Assembly: GCF_003610695.1 (NCBI RefSeq)
Contig: NZ_RAQH01000001.1
Location: 1-64,000, forward strand
Length of the DNA: 64,000 nt
Source of the DNA: Epilithonimonas arachidiradicis
GTDB taxonomy: Bacteria > Bacteroidota > Bacteroidia > Flavobacteriales > Weeksellaceae
Direction of reading: 5' to 3'
Each line of letters starts with the position of its first letter. Position 1 is the stretch's first letter. Shown piece after piece: positions 40,433-48,183 of this stretch. The notes under the pieces are model-generated. The model was given only the letters and a program-made list of their open reading frames with translations, had not been told where the DNA came from and did not search any database. Both the position numbers and the translations under genes were made by a program.

Positions 40433-42055
40433 TTAAGAATACATCTGCTCTTGTAATTCTTTGATTTTTTTGTCTCCAAGGTATTCGTCGTAAGTCATAT
40501 CTCTGTCGATGATTCCTTTTGGCGTCAACTCGATGATTCTGTTACAAACGGTTTCCAACAATTCGTGGTCATGAGATGATAACAAAATGTTGCCTTTGAA
40601 GTTGTTTAAGGAGTTGTTCAAAGTGGTAATACTTTCCAAATCTAAGTGGTTGGTTGGCTCATCCAAAAGAAGGACATTCGCCTTCTGAAGCATCATTCTA
40701 CTGAACATACAACGCATTTTTTCACCTCCGGAAAGAACTTTACAGGATTTAAGCGCTTCATCTCCGGAGAATAACATTCTTCCTAGAAAACCTCTCATAA
40801 ACTCCTCGTGTCTTTCCTCATCATTCTTGGTGAATTGTCTCAACCAATCTACCAAGTTAACATCGTCCTGGAAATAATCCGTGTTATCCAAAGGCATATA
40901 AGACTGGTTCGTAGTTACGCCCCAGTTGTAAGTTCCTTTATCCGCTTCCGTAGTTCCGGAAATGATTTGGAAAAACTCGGTAATCGCCAATGAGTTTCTG
41001 GAAATTACCGCTACTTTATCTCCTTTTTTAAGATTAAGATCGATGTTTGAGAACAGTAACTCACCGTCTTTTGTTTTTTCGAGTCCTTTTACATCCAGAA
41101 TCTGATCACCAACTTCTCTTTCGATATCGAAAATGATGGCTGGATATCTTCTTGAAGATGGTTTGATATCATCGATATTTAATTTGTCGATCATCTTTTT
41201 ACGTGCAGTTGCCTGTTTAGCTTTAGCAACGTTTGAACTGAATCGTGCGATGAAATCCTGTAATTCTTTTTTCTTTTCTTCTGCTTTTTTATTAGCCTGG
41301 GCTCTTTGTCTTGTTGCCAACTGAGAAGCCTGATACCAGAAAGAATAGTTACCGGTATAAAGGTTCAGTTTTGAATAATCTAAGTCTCCAATGTGTGTAC
41401 AAACGGCATCTAAAAAGTGACGGTCGTGAGAGACAACAATTACGGTATTTTCATAATCTGCAAGGAAGTCTTCTAACCAAGCGATAGTTGAGATGTCCAA
41501 GTCGTTGGTAGGCTCATCCAGAATCAAAACATCAGGGTTTCCGAACAATGCCTGAGCTAGCAAAACTCTTACCTTGTCCTTATTTTCCAATTCTGACATC
41601 ATTTGCCAATGCATATCATCTTTGATTCCAACGTTAGAAAGCATTGTTTGTGCATCGGCTTCCGAGTTCCAGCCGCCCATTTCGTCATAGATAACACCTA
41701 GTTCTCCCGCTTTGATCCCATCTTCATCAGAAAAGTCTTCTTTTGCATAAAGTGCATCCATCTCTTCTTTGATCTCGAAAAGTCTTTTGTTTCCTCTAAG
41801 AACGGTTTCTAATACTGTGAAGTTATCGTAAGCAAAGTGATCCTGTTCCAGAACAGACATTCTTTTTCCCGGCTCCAAAGAAACATTACCGGAAGTAGAC
41901 TCCTGCTTGCCACTTAATATTTTAAGAAATGTAGATTTCCCGGCGCCGTTAGCCCCGATTATCCCATAACAATTTCCTTTCGTGAATTTTATATTAACTT
42001 CGTCAAAGAGAACTCTCTTCCCGAACTGTAGTGATAAATTAGATACTGTTAACAT
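40433..42055 (-). CDS. ABC-F ATPase, YbiT-like, with a degenerate second P-loop
   Basis: This 540-residue protein is close to E. coli YbiT in order and length and acts on the ribosome rather than as a transporter. NBD1 has an intact Walker A (GANGAGKST, near residue 40), Walker B (VLILDEPTNDLD) and a poor signature (SELENKDKVRVLLA). NBD2 has an intact signature (VLSGGEKMRCMF) and Walker B (VLLLDEPTNHLD), but the Walker A region (DNA 40973-41020) reads VISRNSLAITEFF and lacks the GxGKS loop. I start at the ATG at 42055 (MLTVSNLSLQFG), where family similarity begins. Confidence 0.93.
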   Translation of the reverse strand: MLTVSNLSLQFGKRVLFDEVNIKFTKGNCYGIIGANGAGKSTFLKILSGKQESTSGNVSLEPGKRMSVLEQDHFAYDNFTVLETVLRGNKRLFEIKEEMDALYAKEDFSDEDGIKAGELGVIYDEMGGWNSEADAQTMLSNVGIKDDMHWQMMSELENKDKVRVLLAQALFGNPDVLILDEPTNDLDISTIAWLEDFLADYENTVIVVSHDRHFLDAVCTHIGDLDYSKLNLYTGNYSFWYQASQLATRQRAQANKKAEEKKKELQDFIARFSSNVAKAKQATARKKMIDKLNIDDIKPSSRRYPAIIFDIEREVGDQILDVKGLEKTKDGELLFSNIDLNLKKGDKVAVISRNSLAITEFFQIISGTTEADKGTYNWGVTTNQSYMPLDNTDYFQDDVNLVDWLRQFTKNDEERHEEFMRGFLGRMLFSGDEALKSCKVLSGGEKMRCMFSRMMLQKANVLLLDEPTNHLDLESITTLNNSLNNFKGNILLSSHDHELLETVCNRIIELTPKGIIDRDMTYDEYLGDKKIKELQEQMYS

Positions 42056-42064
42056 ATAGTTTTG

Positions 42065-42072
42065 TAAATTTG
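42065..42072 (+). promoter_or_regulatory. -7 box upstream of smpB
   Basis: TAAATTTG matches TAnnTTTG; no clear -33 is seen. On the other strand TTG-N21-TAATTTTC (about 42118-42086) could drive the ABC-F gene. Confidence 0.4.
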
Positions 42073-42127
42073 TCTGCGAAATTACGAAAATTAGTTGGGA
42101 TAGTGAAGTGTCACCAATCATTAACAT

Positions 42128-42592
42128 ATGAAAGTTAAAATCGAAAAATCTGTTAATATATTTAACAAGCGCGCCCGTTTTGAATATGAAATCCTGGAAG
42201 AATATGAAGCCGGAATTGTATTGACTGGAACTGAAATAAAATCGCTCCGTTCTTCCAAAGCATCCATTACAGAAAGCTTTTGCCAGTTTATTGACAATGA
42301 ATTGTATATCATTAATATGATGATAGATGAGTATAAGTTAGGGACTTTTTACAACCATAAAACAAAAAGGGAACGGAAGTTGCTACTGCATAATTACGAA
42401 TTGCAAAAACTTAAAAAAAAGTTAAAGGATGTTGGGAATACGATAATCCCTTTGAAGCTCTATATCAACAATAACGGAAAAGCAAAATTGCTCATTTCAC
42501 TTGCCAGAGGTAAAAAACTGTATGATAAGAGAGAGGCTATAAAGGACAGAGAAAATAAAGTAAACATCCAGCGATTGTTAAAGAAAAACTAA
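42128..42592 (+). CDS. smpB: SsrA-binding protein SmpB
   Basis: This 154-residue protein opens MKVKIEKSVNIFNKRARFEY and contains AGIVLTGTEIKSLRSSKASI and KLLISLARGKKLYDKREAIK, characteristic of SmpB. It delivers tmRNA to stalled ribosomes for trans-translation. The basic C-terminal tail needed for ribosome decoding is present (IKDRENKVNIQRLLKKN). The tmRNA gene is not in this window. Confidence 0.96.
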   Translation: MKVKIEKSVNIFNKRARFEYEILEEYEAGIVLTGTEIKSLRSSKASITESFCQFIDNELYIINMMIDEYKLGTFYNHKTKRERKLLLHNYELQKLKKKLKDVGNTIIPLKLYINNNGKAKLLISLARGKKLYDKREAIKDRENKVNIQRLLKKN

Positions 42593-42598
42593 AAAAAC

Positions 42599-42630
42599 TT
42601 TGTTTATAAAGAAAAATTATATTTATTTTG
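42599..42630 (+). promoter_or_regulatory. Probable promoter of the OmpA-family gene
   Basis: TTTG (42599-42602), 20 bases, TTATTTTG (42623-42630). The -7 box deviates from TAnnTTTG at its second base. The leader to the ATG at 42660 is short. Confidence 0.45.
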
Positions 42631-42659
42631 CATTATCAATTATTTAATCATTTAATTCT

Positions 42660-44147
42660 ATGAAAAATCTAAAATTAGGAATTTCAGCATTGGCGCTTAC
42701 TGTTGCCTCTACTGTTTTCGCACAAACTACTACCAATAAGTGGGTAATAGGAGTAGGTGCTCATGGAGTGAATCACGTTGCTCAAAGAAACAATTTCAGC
42801 AATACGTTCTCATTCAACAATTTTAAAGAAAACTTATTTGGTGTTTCTAAGTATTCAATTACGCCACCATTATCTAAACTAACTGTTGCAAGAAGCCTTA
42901 GCAAAGGAATCGTTCTTGACTGGCAAACTACTGTTGGGAATGTTGACAACAAGAGATTTGGAATGGATAAAGAATTCTTCTTAATGACAGGTCTTGGGGT
43001 TCAATTCAAAGCAGCTGGTCTTCTTTGGGATGAAGAATCTTGGTTTGATCCATATTTGAGAGTTGGTGCTAACTACCTGAGACATGATTATACAGGTCTT
43101 ACCTTCCCAACAACTGATACTAAATCAGGTGAAGTTTACTCAGCATATAACAAAGACGGAGATCTTACAGGAAAAGCAAATCACTTTACTGTTAGTACAG
43201 GTGCAGGTATTAATTTCTGGGTAACTAAAAACTTTGGTTTAGGTGTTCAAGGGGATTATGTAACTACTCCTGTAGATAAGTCTAGTGTTGCTAACTTCTG
43301 GCAAGCTTCTGCTTCATTATTGTTCAGATTCGGTAATACAGACAGAGATAAAGACGGAATTCCAGATAAAGATGACAGATGTCCTGATACACCAGGTTTA
43401 CCTGAGTTCCAAGGATGTCCTGATACAGATGGAGATGGTATCCCAGATATCGATGATCAATGTCCAGATGTAGCTGGTCCAAAAGAAAACAACGGTTGTC
43501 CTTGGCCAGATACTGACGGCGACGGAGTATTAGATAAAGATGATGCTTGTGTTGACGTTCCTGGTCCAGCAGAAAACAAAGGTTGTCCTTGGCCAGATAC
43601 TGATGGTGACGGAGTATTAGATAAAGATGATGCTTGTCCTACAGTTCCAGGTCTTCCAGAATATCAAGGATGTCCTAAGCCAGCTTCTGCTTATGCTACT
43701 GAAGCAACAGGTGCTCTAACAAACATCTTGTTCGATTTCAACAAAGCTACATTAAGACCAGAATCTGCAGGTAAAATTAATCAAGCTGCTGAGATCCTTA
43801 AAGGAGCTAAAGATGCAACATTCCTAGTAACTGGTCACACAGATGCTAAAGGAGCTGAAGCTTATAACTTGAAATTATCTAGACAAAGAGCTGCTTCTGT
43901 AGTTGCTGCGTTAGAAGCTCAAGGTGTATCTGCAAGCCAATTGAAATCAGTTGGAGTTGGAGAAAGAGATGCTAAAGTTTCTGAAAAAGCTTCTGATGCT
44001 GAAAGACAAGCTGATAGAAAAGTTGTAGTAGAGGCTGTAAATGGCGCTGCTTGGGAAGCTCTTCAAAAATCAGATCTTCCAGTTGTAGAGAAAAAAGTAG
44101 TTAAGAAAGCTCCAGCTAAAAAGAAAGCTACTAAAAAAAGAAAATAA
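42660..44147 (+). CDS. OmpA-family outer-membrane protein with TSP3 repeats
   Basis: This 495-residue protein has a signal peptide (LALTVASTVFAQ) and an N-terminal beta-barrel to about residue 225. Four thrombospondin type 3-like calcium repeats follow (DKDGIPDKDDRCPDTPGLPE, DTDGDGVLDKDDAC, and so on), then an OmpA peptidoglycan-binding domain (ILFDFNKATLRPES; VTGHTDAKGAEAYN; LSRQRAASVVAAL). It ties the outer membrane to peptidoglycan. The extreme C-terminus is lysine/alanine rich (KKVVKKAPAKKKATKK). It is likely abundant. Confidence 0.95.
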   Translation: MKNLKLGISALALTVASTVFAQTTTNKWVIGVGAHGVNHVAQRNNFSNTFSFNNFKENLFGVSKYSITPPLSKLTVARSLSKGIVLDWQTTVGNVDNKRFGMDKEFFLMTGLGVQFKAAGLLWDEESWFDPYLRVGANYLRHDYTGLTFPTTDTKSGEVYSAYNKDGDLTGKANHFTVSTGAGINFWVTKNFGLGVQGDYVTTPVDKSSVANFWQASASLLFRFGNTDRDKDGIPDKDDRCPDTPGLPEFQGCPDTDGDGIPDIDDQCPDVAGPKENNGCPWPDTDGDGVLDKDDACVDVPGPAENKGCPWPDTDGDGVLDKDDACPTVPGLPEYQGCPKPASAYATEATGALTNILFDFNKATLRPESAGKINQAAEILKGAKDATFLVTGHTDAKGAEAYNLKLSRQRAASVVAALEAQGVSASQLKSVGVGERDAKVSEKASDAERQADRKVVVEAVNGAAWEALQKSDLPVVEKKVVKKAPAKKKATKKRK

Positions 44148-44170
44148 TTAATCATTATTTCTAAATAAAA

Positions 44171-44201
44171 ATACCTCCAAGTAATTGGGGGTATTTTTTT
44201 T
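44171..44201 (+). terminator. Rho-independent terminator
   Basis: TACCTCCAA / TTGGGGGTA (44172-44180, 44185-44193) followed by TTTTTTTT. It follows the OmpA gene. Confidence 0.88.
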
Positions 44202-44216
44202 ATTTCTATAATTCAG

Positions 44217-44224
44217 TATTTTTG
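44217..44224 (+). promoter_or_regulatory. -7 box upstream of the YebC-family gene
   Basis: TATTTTTG matches TAnnTTTG. The T-run of the upstream terminator stands at the -33 position (44194-44197), so terminator and promoter overlap. Confidence 0.45.
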
Positions 44225-44244
44225 CACAAATAAATAATCATAAA

Positions 44245-44985
44245 ATGGGAAGAGCGTTCGAATATAGAAAAGCTTCAAAAATGGCCAGATGGGATAAGAT
44301 GGCTAAAACATTTTCAAAAATAGGAAAGGATATTGCCTTGGCAGTAAAAGCTGGTGGAACCGATCCTGAATCTAACCCTGCATTGAGGAGATGTATTCAA
44401 AATGCCAAAGGTGCTAATATGCCAAAAGATAATGTCGAAAGAGCAATCAAAAAAGCAAGTGGGGCTGATGCGGAAAATTATGAAGAAATCACTTATGAAG
44501 GCTACGGACAAGGCGGAGTTGCCTTCTTTGTAGAATGTACAACTAATAATCCAACAAGAACTGTAGCGAACGTTAGGGCAATTTTCAACAAGTTTGACGG
44601 TAACCTTGGTAAGAATGGTGAATTAGCTTTTATCTTCGACAGAAAAGGTATTTTCACTATTGAAAAGTCTCAAATCAAATCCGAATGGGATGATTTCGAA
44701 ATGGAAATGATTGACGGTGGCGCAGAAGAAATTGACCAGGACGAAAATGAAGTTTTGATTACAACAGCATTCGAAGATTTCGGTTCGATGTCTCATAAAT
44801 TAGACGAACTTGGAATCGAGGCAAAAAGTGCCGAATTACAAAGAATTCCTAACAATACCAAAGGAATGACCGACGACCAGTTCAAGGCCAATATGAAGAT
44901 GTTGGAGCGCTTTGAGGAAGATGATGATGTTCAGAATGTTTTCCATAATATGGAATTCACAGAAGAACAATTAGAGTTGATGTAA
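44245..44985 (+). CDS. YebC/PmpR-family protein
   Basis: This 246-residue protein opens MGRAFEYRKASKMARWDKMA and contains NPALRRCIQNAKGANMPKDN and GGVAFFVECTTNNPTRTVAN, all signatures of the YebC/TACO1 family. Members have been described as transcription regulators and, more recently, as ribosome-associated factors that help translate difficult motifs such as polyproline. Which role applies here is unknown. Confidence 0.95.
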   Translation: MGRAFEYRKASKMARWDKMAKTFSKIGKDIALAVKAGGTDPESNPALRRCIQNAKGANMPKDNVERAIKKASGADAENYEEITYEGYGQGGVAFFVECTTNNPTRTVANVRAIFNKFDGNLGKNGELAFIFDRKGIFTIEKSQIKSEWDDFEMEMIDGGAEEIDQDENEVLITTAFEDFGSMSHKLDELGIEAKSAELQRIPNNTKGMTDDQFKANMKMLERFEEDDDVQNVFHNMEFTEEQLELM

Positions 44986-45009
44986 AAGAGGAAACATAAT
45001 CGTAAAAAA

Positions 45010-45031
45010 ATCCCGACTGAAAAGCCGGGAT
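45010..45031. terminator. Bidirectional terminator
   Basis: ATCCCGACT / AGCCGGGAT (45010-45018, 45023-45031) with A/T tracts on both sides, between convergent yebC-family and rpmA genes. Confidence 0.85.
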
Positions 45032-45058
45032 CTTTTATTTTTTATAAAACGCTGTTGA

Positions 45059-45316
45059 TTATGCGTTTGGTTCAACAGAAACGAAAGATCTGTTGTTTGC
45101 TTTCTTTCTGAAAACTACTTTACCGTCTACCAATGCAAACAAAGTGTGATCTTTACCCATACCAACATTTTCACCTGGGTGATGTTGCGTACCTCTTTGT
45201 CTGATGATGATGTTACCGGCAATAGCTTCTTGACCTCCGAAAATCTTAACACCTAGTCTTTTAGAGTGAGATTCTCTACCGTTTTTGGAACTACCGACTC
45301 CTTTCTTGTGTGCCAT
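45059..45316 (-). CDS. rpmA: 50S ribosomal protein bL27
   Basis: This 85-residue protein begins [20 protein letters not shown], the standard bL27 N-terminus that reaches the peptidyl-transferase centre. There is no cleavable N-terminal extension of the Firmicutes type. It is cotranscribed with rplU, 28 bases downstream of it, in the usual L21-L27 order. Confidence 0.97.
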   Translation of the reverse strand: MAHKKGVGSSKNGRESHSKRLGVKIFGGQEAIAGNIIIRQRGTQHHPGENVGMGKDHTLFALVDGKVVFRKKANNRSFVSVEPNA

Positions 45317-45344
45317 TTTATTTTAAGCTTTTTTGGATTAAAAA

Positions 45345-45740
45345 TTATTCAGCAGATTCGCTGGTTTCTGTTACTTCAGCTTTAGCAGCTTTCTTAGGAG
45401 CAGCTTTTTTAGCCTCTTTTTTCGCACCGTCAAATCCAGTAATACCAGTTACCAAAATTTGAGTTAATTGCTGTCTGTGACCATTTTTCTTAGCATAACC
45501 TTTTCTTCTTTTCTTTTTGAAAACGATTACTTTGTCAGCCTGAACGTGGTCAAGAATTTCTACATCTACGGTGATACCGCTTACAGCCGGGGCACCTACA
45601 GTTACTGCACCGTTCACAGTAAGAAGAACTTTGTCAAAAGAAACTTTCGCACCTTTATCTCCTTTCAAACGGTTCACAAACAACTTTTGGTTTTGCTCAA
45701 CTTTGTATTGAAGCCCTGCTATTTCTACAATTGCAAACAT
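45345..45740 (-). CDS. rplU: 50S ribosomal protein bL21
   Basis: This 131-residue protein has the bL21 core (MFAIVEIAGLQYKVEQNQKL; VIVFKKKRRKGYAKKNGHRQ) plus a C-terminal tail of about 28 residues rich in alanine, lysine and glutamate (KKAAPKKAAKAEVTETSES). bL21 binds 23S rRNA. The tail is an extension common in Flavobacteriia and probably disordered. A promoter lies about 32 bases upstream. Confidence 0.97.
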   Translation of the reverse strand: MFAIVEIAGLQYKVEQNQKLFVNRLKGDKGAKVSFDKVLLTVNGAVTVGAPAVSGITVDVEILDHVQADKVIVFKKKRRKGYAKKNGHRQQLTQILVTGITGFDGAKKEAKKAAPKKAAKAEVTETSESAE

Positions 45741-45771
45741 TGTTTATAAATTTTTATAATTATTCGAGGTG

Positions 45772-45802
45772 CAAAAGTAAACATTTTGTTTGTAAATTAC
45801 AA
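45772..45802 (-). promoter_or_regulatory. Promoter of rplU-rpmA
   Basis: On the minus strand TTG (45802-45800), 20 bases, TACTTTTG (45779-45772), followed by a leader of about 25 bases to the rplU ATG. Confidence 0.7.
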
Positions 45803-45842
45803 CATTAATTGCAAATATTTAATTGTCTGATATTTAATATTG

Positions 45843-45933
45843 ATTTGGGCAGCTTAATCCCCCTTCCGCTCCCAATCTTTTCACTCCACTTCGTTGCGTA
45901 AAAAGGATTTCCGCTCAAGTCGGGCTGCGGATT
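45843..45933 (+). repeat. REP-like intergenic element, family B
   Basis: TTTGGGCAGCTTAATCCCCC and GGATTTCCGCTCAAGTCGGG arms with a CTTTT...AAAAAGG hairpin in the centre. It is the inverse of the copy at 9718-9860. Confidence 0.7.
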
Positions 45934-45980
45934 CAACGTAAAACAAACTTTCAACATAAAAACAACATTAGTCATTCAAA

Positions 45981-46054
45981 CTCATCTTAGCGAAGCGCCT
46001 TTGTGACCTTAAAACATTTAATGTAAAAAGAATCTTTGCGGACTTTGTGTTTAA
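45981..46054 (-). repeat. Half-copy of repeat family A, inverted
   Basis: Read on the minus strand it runs AACACAAAGTCCGCAAAG, then ATGTTTTAAGGTCACAAAGG, then CGCTTCGCTAAGATG. It closely matches the copy at 19942-20026, 26 kb away. Confidence 0.7.
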
Positions 46055-46116
46055 AAAATATACACATACATAAATTTACAAGAAAGCTCTAAATTTGACA
46101 ATTGAAAATTTTATCA

Positions 46117-47619
46117 ATGCTAAATTTCATCAAGAAAAACATTGCGCTCATTTGGGCAAAAAAACATATCGAAAAATCCAAAATTTTTAAAACCAATGCA
46201 ATCAAAGATCAGCAGGATTTACTTTTGGATTTGGTCAAAACGGCGGAGAAAACATTATTCGGAAGAGAACATCAATTTGAAACTATCAAAACCATTGTAG
46301 ATTTTCAAAATAAAGTTCCTGTTGCAGATTACGAAGATCTGAAACCATACATAGAGAGAGTCAAAAAAGGACAATCCAAAATCCTTTGGCCAGATTTGCC
46401 GGAGTATTTCGCAAAAACGTCTGGAACAACTTCAGGCTCCAAGTATATCCCGATTTCCAAAGAAGCAATGCCCTTTCAGATTGCAGCTGCTCAAAGTGCG
46501 ATTTTCCATTACATCGAGAAAAAAAATAATGCAGATTTTATTGGTGGAAAAATGATCTTTCTTCAAGGCTCTCCCGAGCTGGAAGAAGTCAATGGAGTAA
46601 AAACCGGCAGATTGTCAGGAATCGTTGCGCATCACATTCCAAATTACCTTCAGAAAAACAGATTACCAAGCTGGGAAACCAACTGTATCGAAGATTGGGA
46701 AACCAAAGTAGACAAAATCGTGGAAGAAACCGAGAACGAAAATATGACTTTGATTTCCGGAATACCACCTTGGTTAATTATGTACTTTGAAAAACTGATT
46801 GACAGACACAACAAAAAAATCACTGAAATTTTTCCGAATCTTCAACTGATTATTACAGGTGGAGTAAACTATGAACCTTATCGTGATAAGATGAACGAAT
46901 TGTTGGGAAAACCTGTTGACATCGTTCAGACTTTTCCTGCTTCGGAAGGTTTTTTTGCGTTTCAGGATGATTATACAAAAGAAGGATTATTGCTTTTGAC
47001 CAATCACGGGATTTTCTACGAATTTATTCCACTCGAACAATACGGGAAACCAAATGCAGAACGATTAACATTGAAAAACGTTGAACTTAATAAAGATTAC
47101 GCTTTAATTTTGACGACTAATTCCGGACTTTGGGCTTATTCGATTGGAGATGTTGTACGGTTTATTGATAAAAATCCGTACAGGATTTTGGTAAGTGGAA
47201 GAACGAAACATTTTACATCTGCTTTTGGAGAACACGTGATTGCGTTTGAAGTGGAAGAAGCTTTGAAAGCTACGGTTGAAAAATTTCCTACTCAGATTAC
47301 AGAATTTCACCTAGCGCCAGAAGTCAATCCCACTGAAGGTCTGCCTTACCACGAGTGGTTTATTGAGTTTGAAAAAGAACCAGATAATTTTGAAGCCTTC
47401 AAAGCTGAATTGGATTTGCAACTCAGACAACGGAATACTTATTACGATGATTTGATTTCCGGAAATATTCTGCAACCTTTAGTCATTACAAAACTGAAGA
47501 AAAATGCTTTTCAGGATTATGCTAAATCTGAAGGGAAATTAGGTGGGCAAAATAAAATTCCGCGCCTGGCAAATGATAGGAAAATTGCAGTATATTTGGC
47601 GAAACTAAATTTAAAATGA
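46117..47619 (+). CDS. GH3-family acyl-adenylate-forming protein
   Basis: This 500-residue protein belongs to the GH3 superfamily known from plant hormone-amino acid synthetases. The segments YFAKTSGTTSGSKYIPIS (P-loop-like ATP motif, near residue 105), FPASEGFFAFQ and YSIGDVVRF are characteristic. Such enzymes activate carboxylates as adenylates and attach amino acids or amines; the bacterial substrate is unknown. I start at the ATG at 46117 rather than the upstream TTG at 46102. The following lipoprotein gene overlaps its stop by four bases. Confidence 0.9.
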   Translation: MLNFIKKNIALIWAKKHIEKSKIFKTNAIKDQQDLLLDLVKTAEKTLFGREHQFETIKTIVDFQNKVPVADYEDLKPYIERVKKGQSKILWPDLPEYFAKTSGTTSGSKYIPISKEAMPFQIAAAQSAIFHYIEKKNNADFIGGKMIFLQGSPELEEVNGVKTGRLSGIVAHHIPNYLQKNRLPSWETNCIEDWETKVDKIVEETENENMTLISGIPPWLIMYFEKLIDRHNKKITEIFPNLQLIITGGVNYEPYRDKMNELLGKPVDIVQTFPASEGFFAFQDDYTKEGLLLLTNHGIFYEFIPLEQYGKPNAERLTLKNVELNKDYALILTTNSGLWAYSIGDVVRFIDKNPYRILVSGRTKHFTSAFGEHVIAFEVEEALKATVEKFPTQITEFHLAPEVNPTEGLPYHEWFIEFEKEPDNFEAFKAELDLQLRQRNTYYDDLISGNILQPLVITKLKKNAFQDYAKSEGKLGGQNKIPRLANDRKIAVYLAKLNLK

Positions 47620-47981
47620 AAACTTTTTCTTTTCTTATTTCTTTGCTCCTGCTTTTACAATCTTGCACGACAGCTATCTACAGAAACAATATCAATAAGA
47701 ATGATTTTTCTGCAGTCGAAACAGGAAAAAGATATACATTCTACGAGAACAATAAACCTAAATACAAAGTTCGGGTTTCTGCTGTAGAAGATGACAAAAT
47801 TGTCGGCGTTACTAATAACCAAGAAGTGACTATTGCAAAAAATGATATAAGAGTCATCAAAAAGAATAATTCTAAAGGAACAACTGCTATTGTTGTTGGC
47901 TCCGTTGTGGGTGTAGCTGGTTTTGTTGCGCTAATCGCCGCTTTAGTTAACAATTCTACATCTGATTATTATTACTACTAA
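47616..47981 (+). CDS. Small lipoprotein, coupled to the GH3 gene
   Basis: This 121-residue protein has a lipobox (LLLLLQSCTTAIYR). It has a short beta-rich middle part with charged strands (GKRYTFYENNKPKYKVRVSA), then a hydrophobic glycine/valine segment (TAIVVGSVVGVAGFVALIAA) and a C-terminal tyrosine run (SDYYYY). Its ATG overlaps the GH3 stop codon. The role is unknown; coupling suggests function with the GH3 protein at the envelope. Confidence 0.75.
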   Translation: MKTFSFLISLLLLLQSCTTAIYRNNINKNDFSAVETGKRYTFYENNKPKYKVRVSAVEDDKIVGVTNNQEVTIAKNDIRVIKKNNSKGTTAIVVGSVVGVAGFVALIAALVNNSTSDYYYY

Positions 47982-48046
47982 GTTTTATAATTGAGAACGT
48001 TTTAGCCTGATAAAGTTGAATCGTTTTTTTTATGACAAAGTTTTCT

Positions 48047-48130
48047 GACTAGCCCCGATTGCAGTGAAAATCCTTTTGCTTTTTTTTGAAAAGGAAAAGA
48101 TTGTAACGGAAAGCGGGATTAAGCGCCTAA
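48047..48130 (+). repeat. REP-like intergenic element, family D (degenerate)
   Basis: TAGCCCCGATTGCAGTGAAA, AATCCTTTTG, an inner AT hairpin and GGAAAGCGGGATTAAGCGCC. It corresponds to the copy at 29838-29936 in the opposite orientation. Confidence 0.5.
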
Positions 48131-48183
48131 AAATTTAGGGCTTTATGTGGAAGTAATTGGCGTACAACGACTACTTTTGCATA

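Larger units (their letters stand above)
45741..46116. other. Divergent gap: rplU promoter and two repeat elements
   Basis: No gene is seen in these 376 bases. From left to right it holds the rplU promoter (45772-45802), a family B element (45843-45933) and an inverted half-copy of family A (45981-46054). Confidence 0.6.

Noticed and set aside
42056-42127. Longer N-terminus for the ABC-F protein
   Set aside because: The 24 extra residues do not match ABC-F proteins, which start at the MLTVSNLSLQFG-like position.
43336-43690. Regular DNA repeats resembling a tandem array or CRISPR
   Set aside because: They encode thrombospondin type 3-like repeats (DTDGDGVLDKDDAC) in the OmpA-family gene; periodicity is at protein level.
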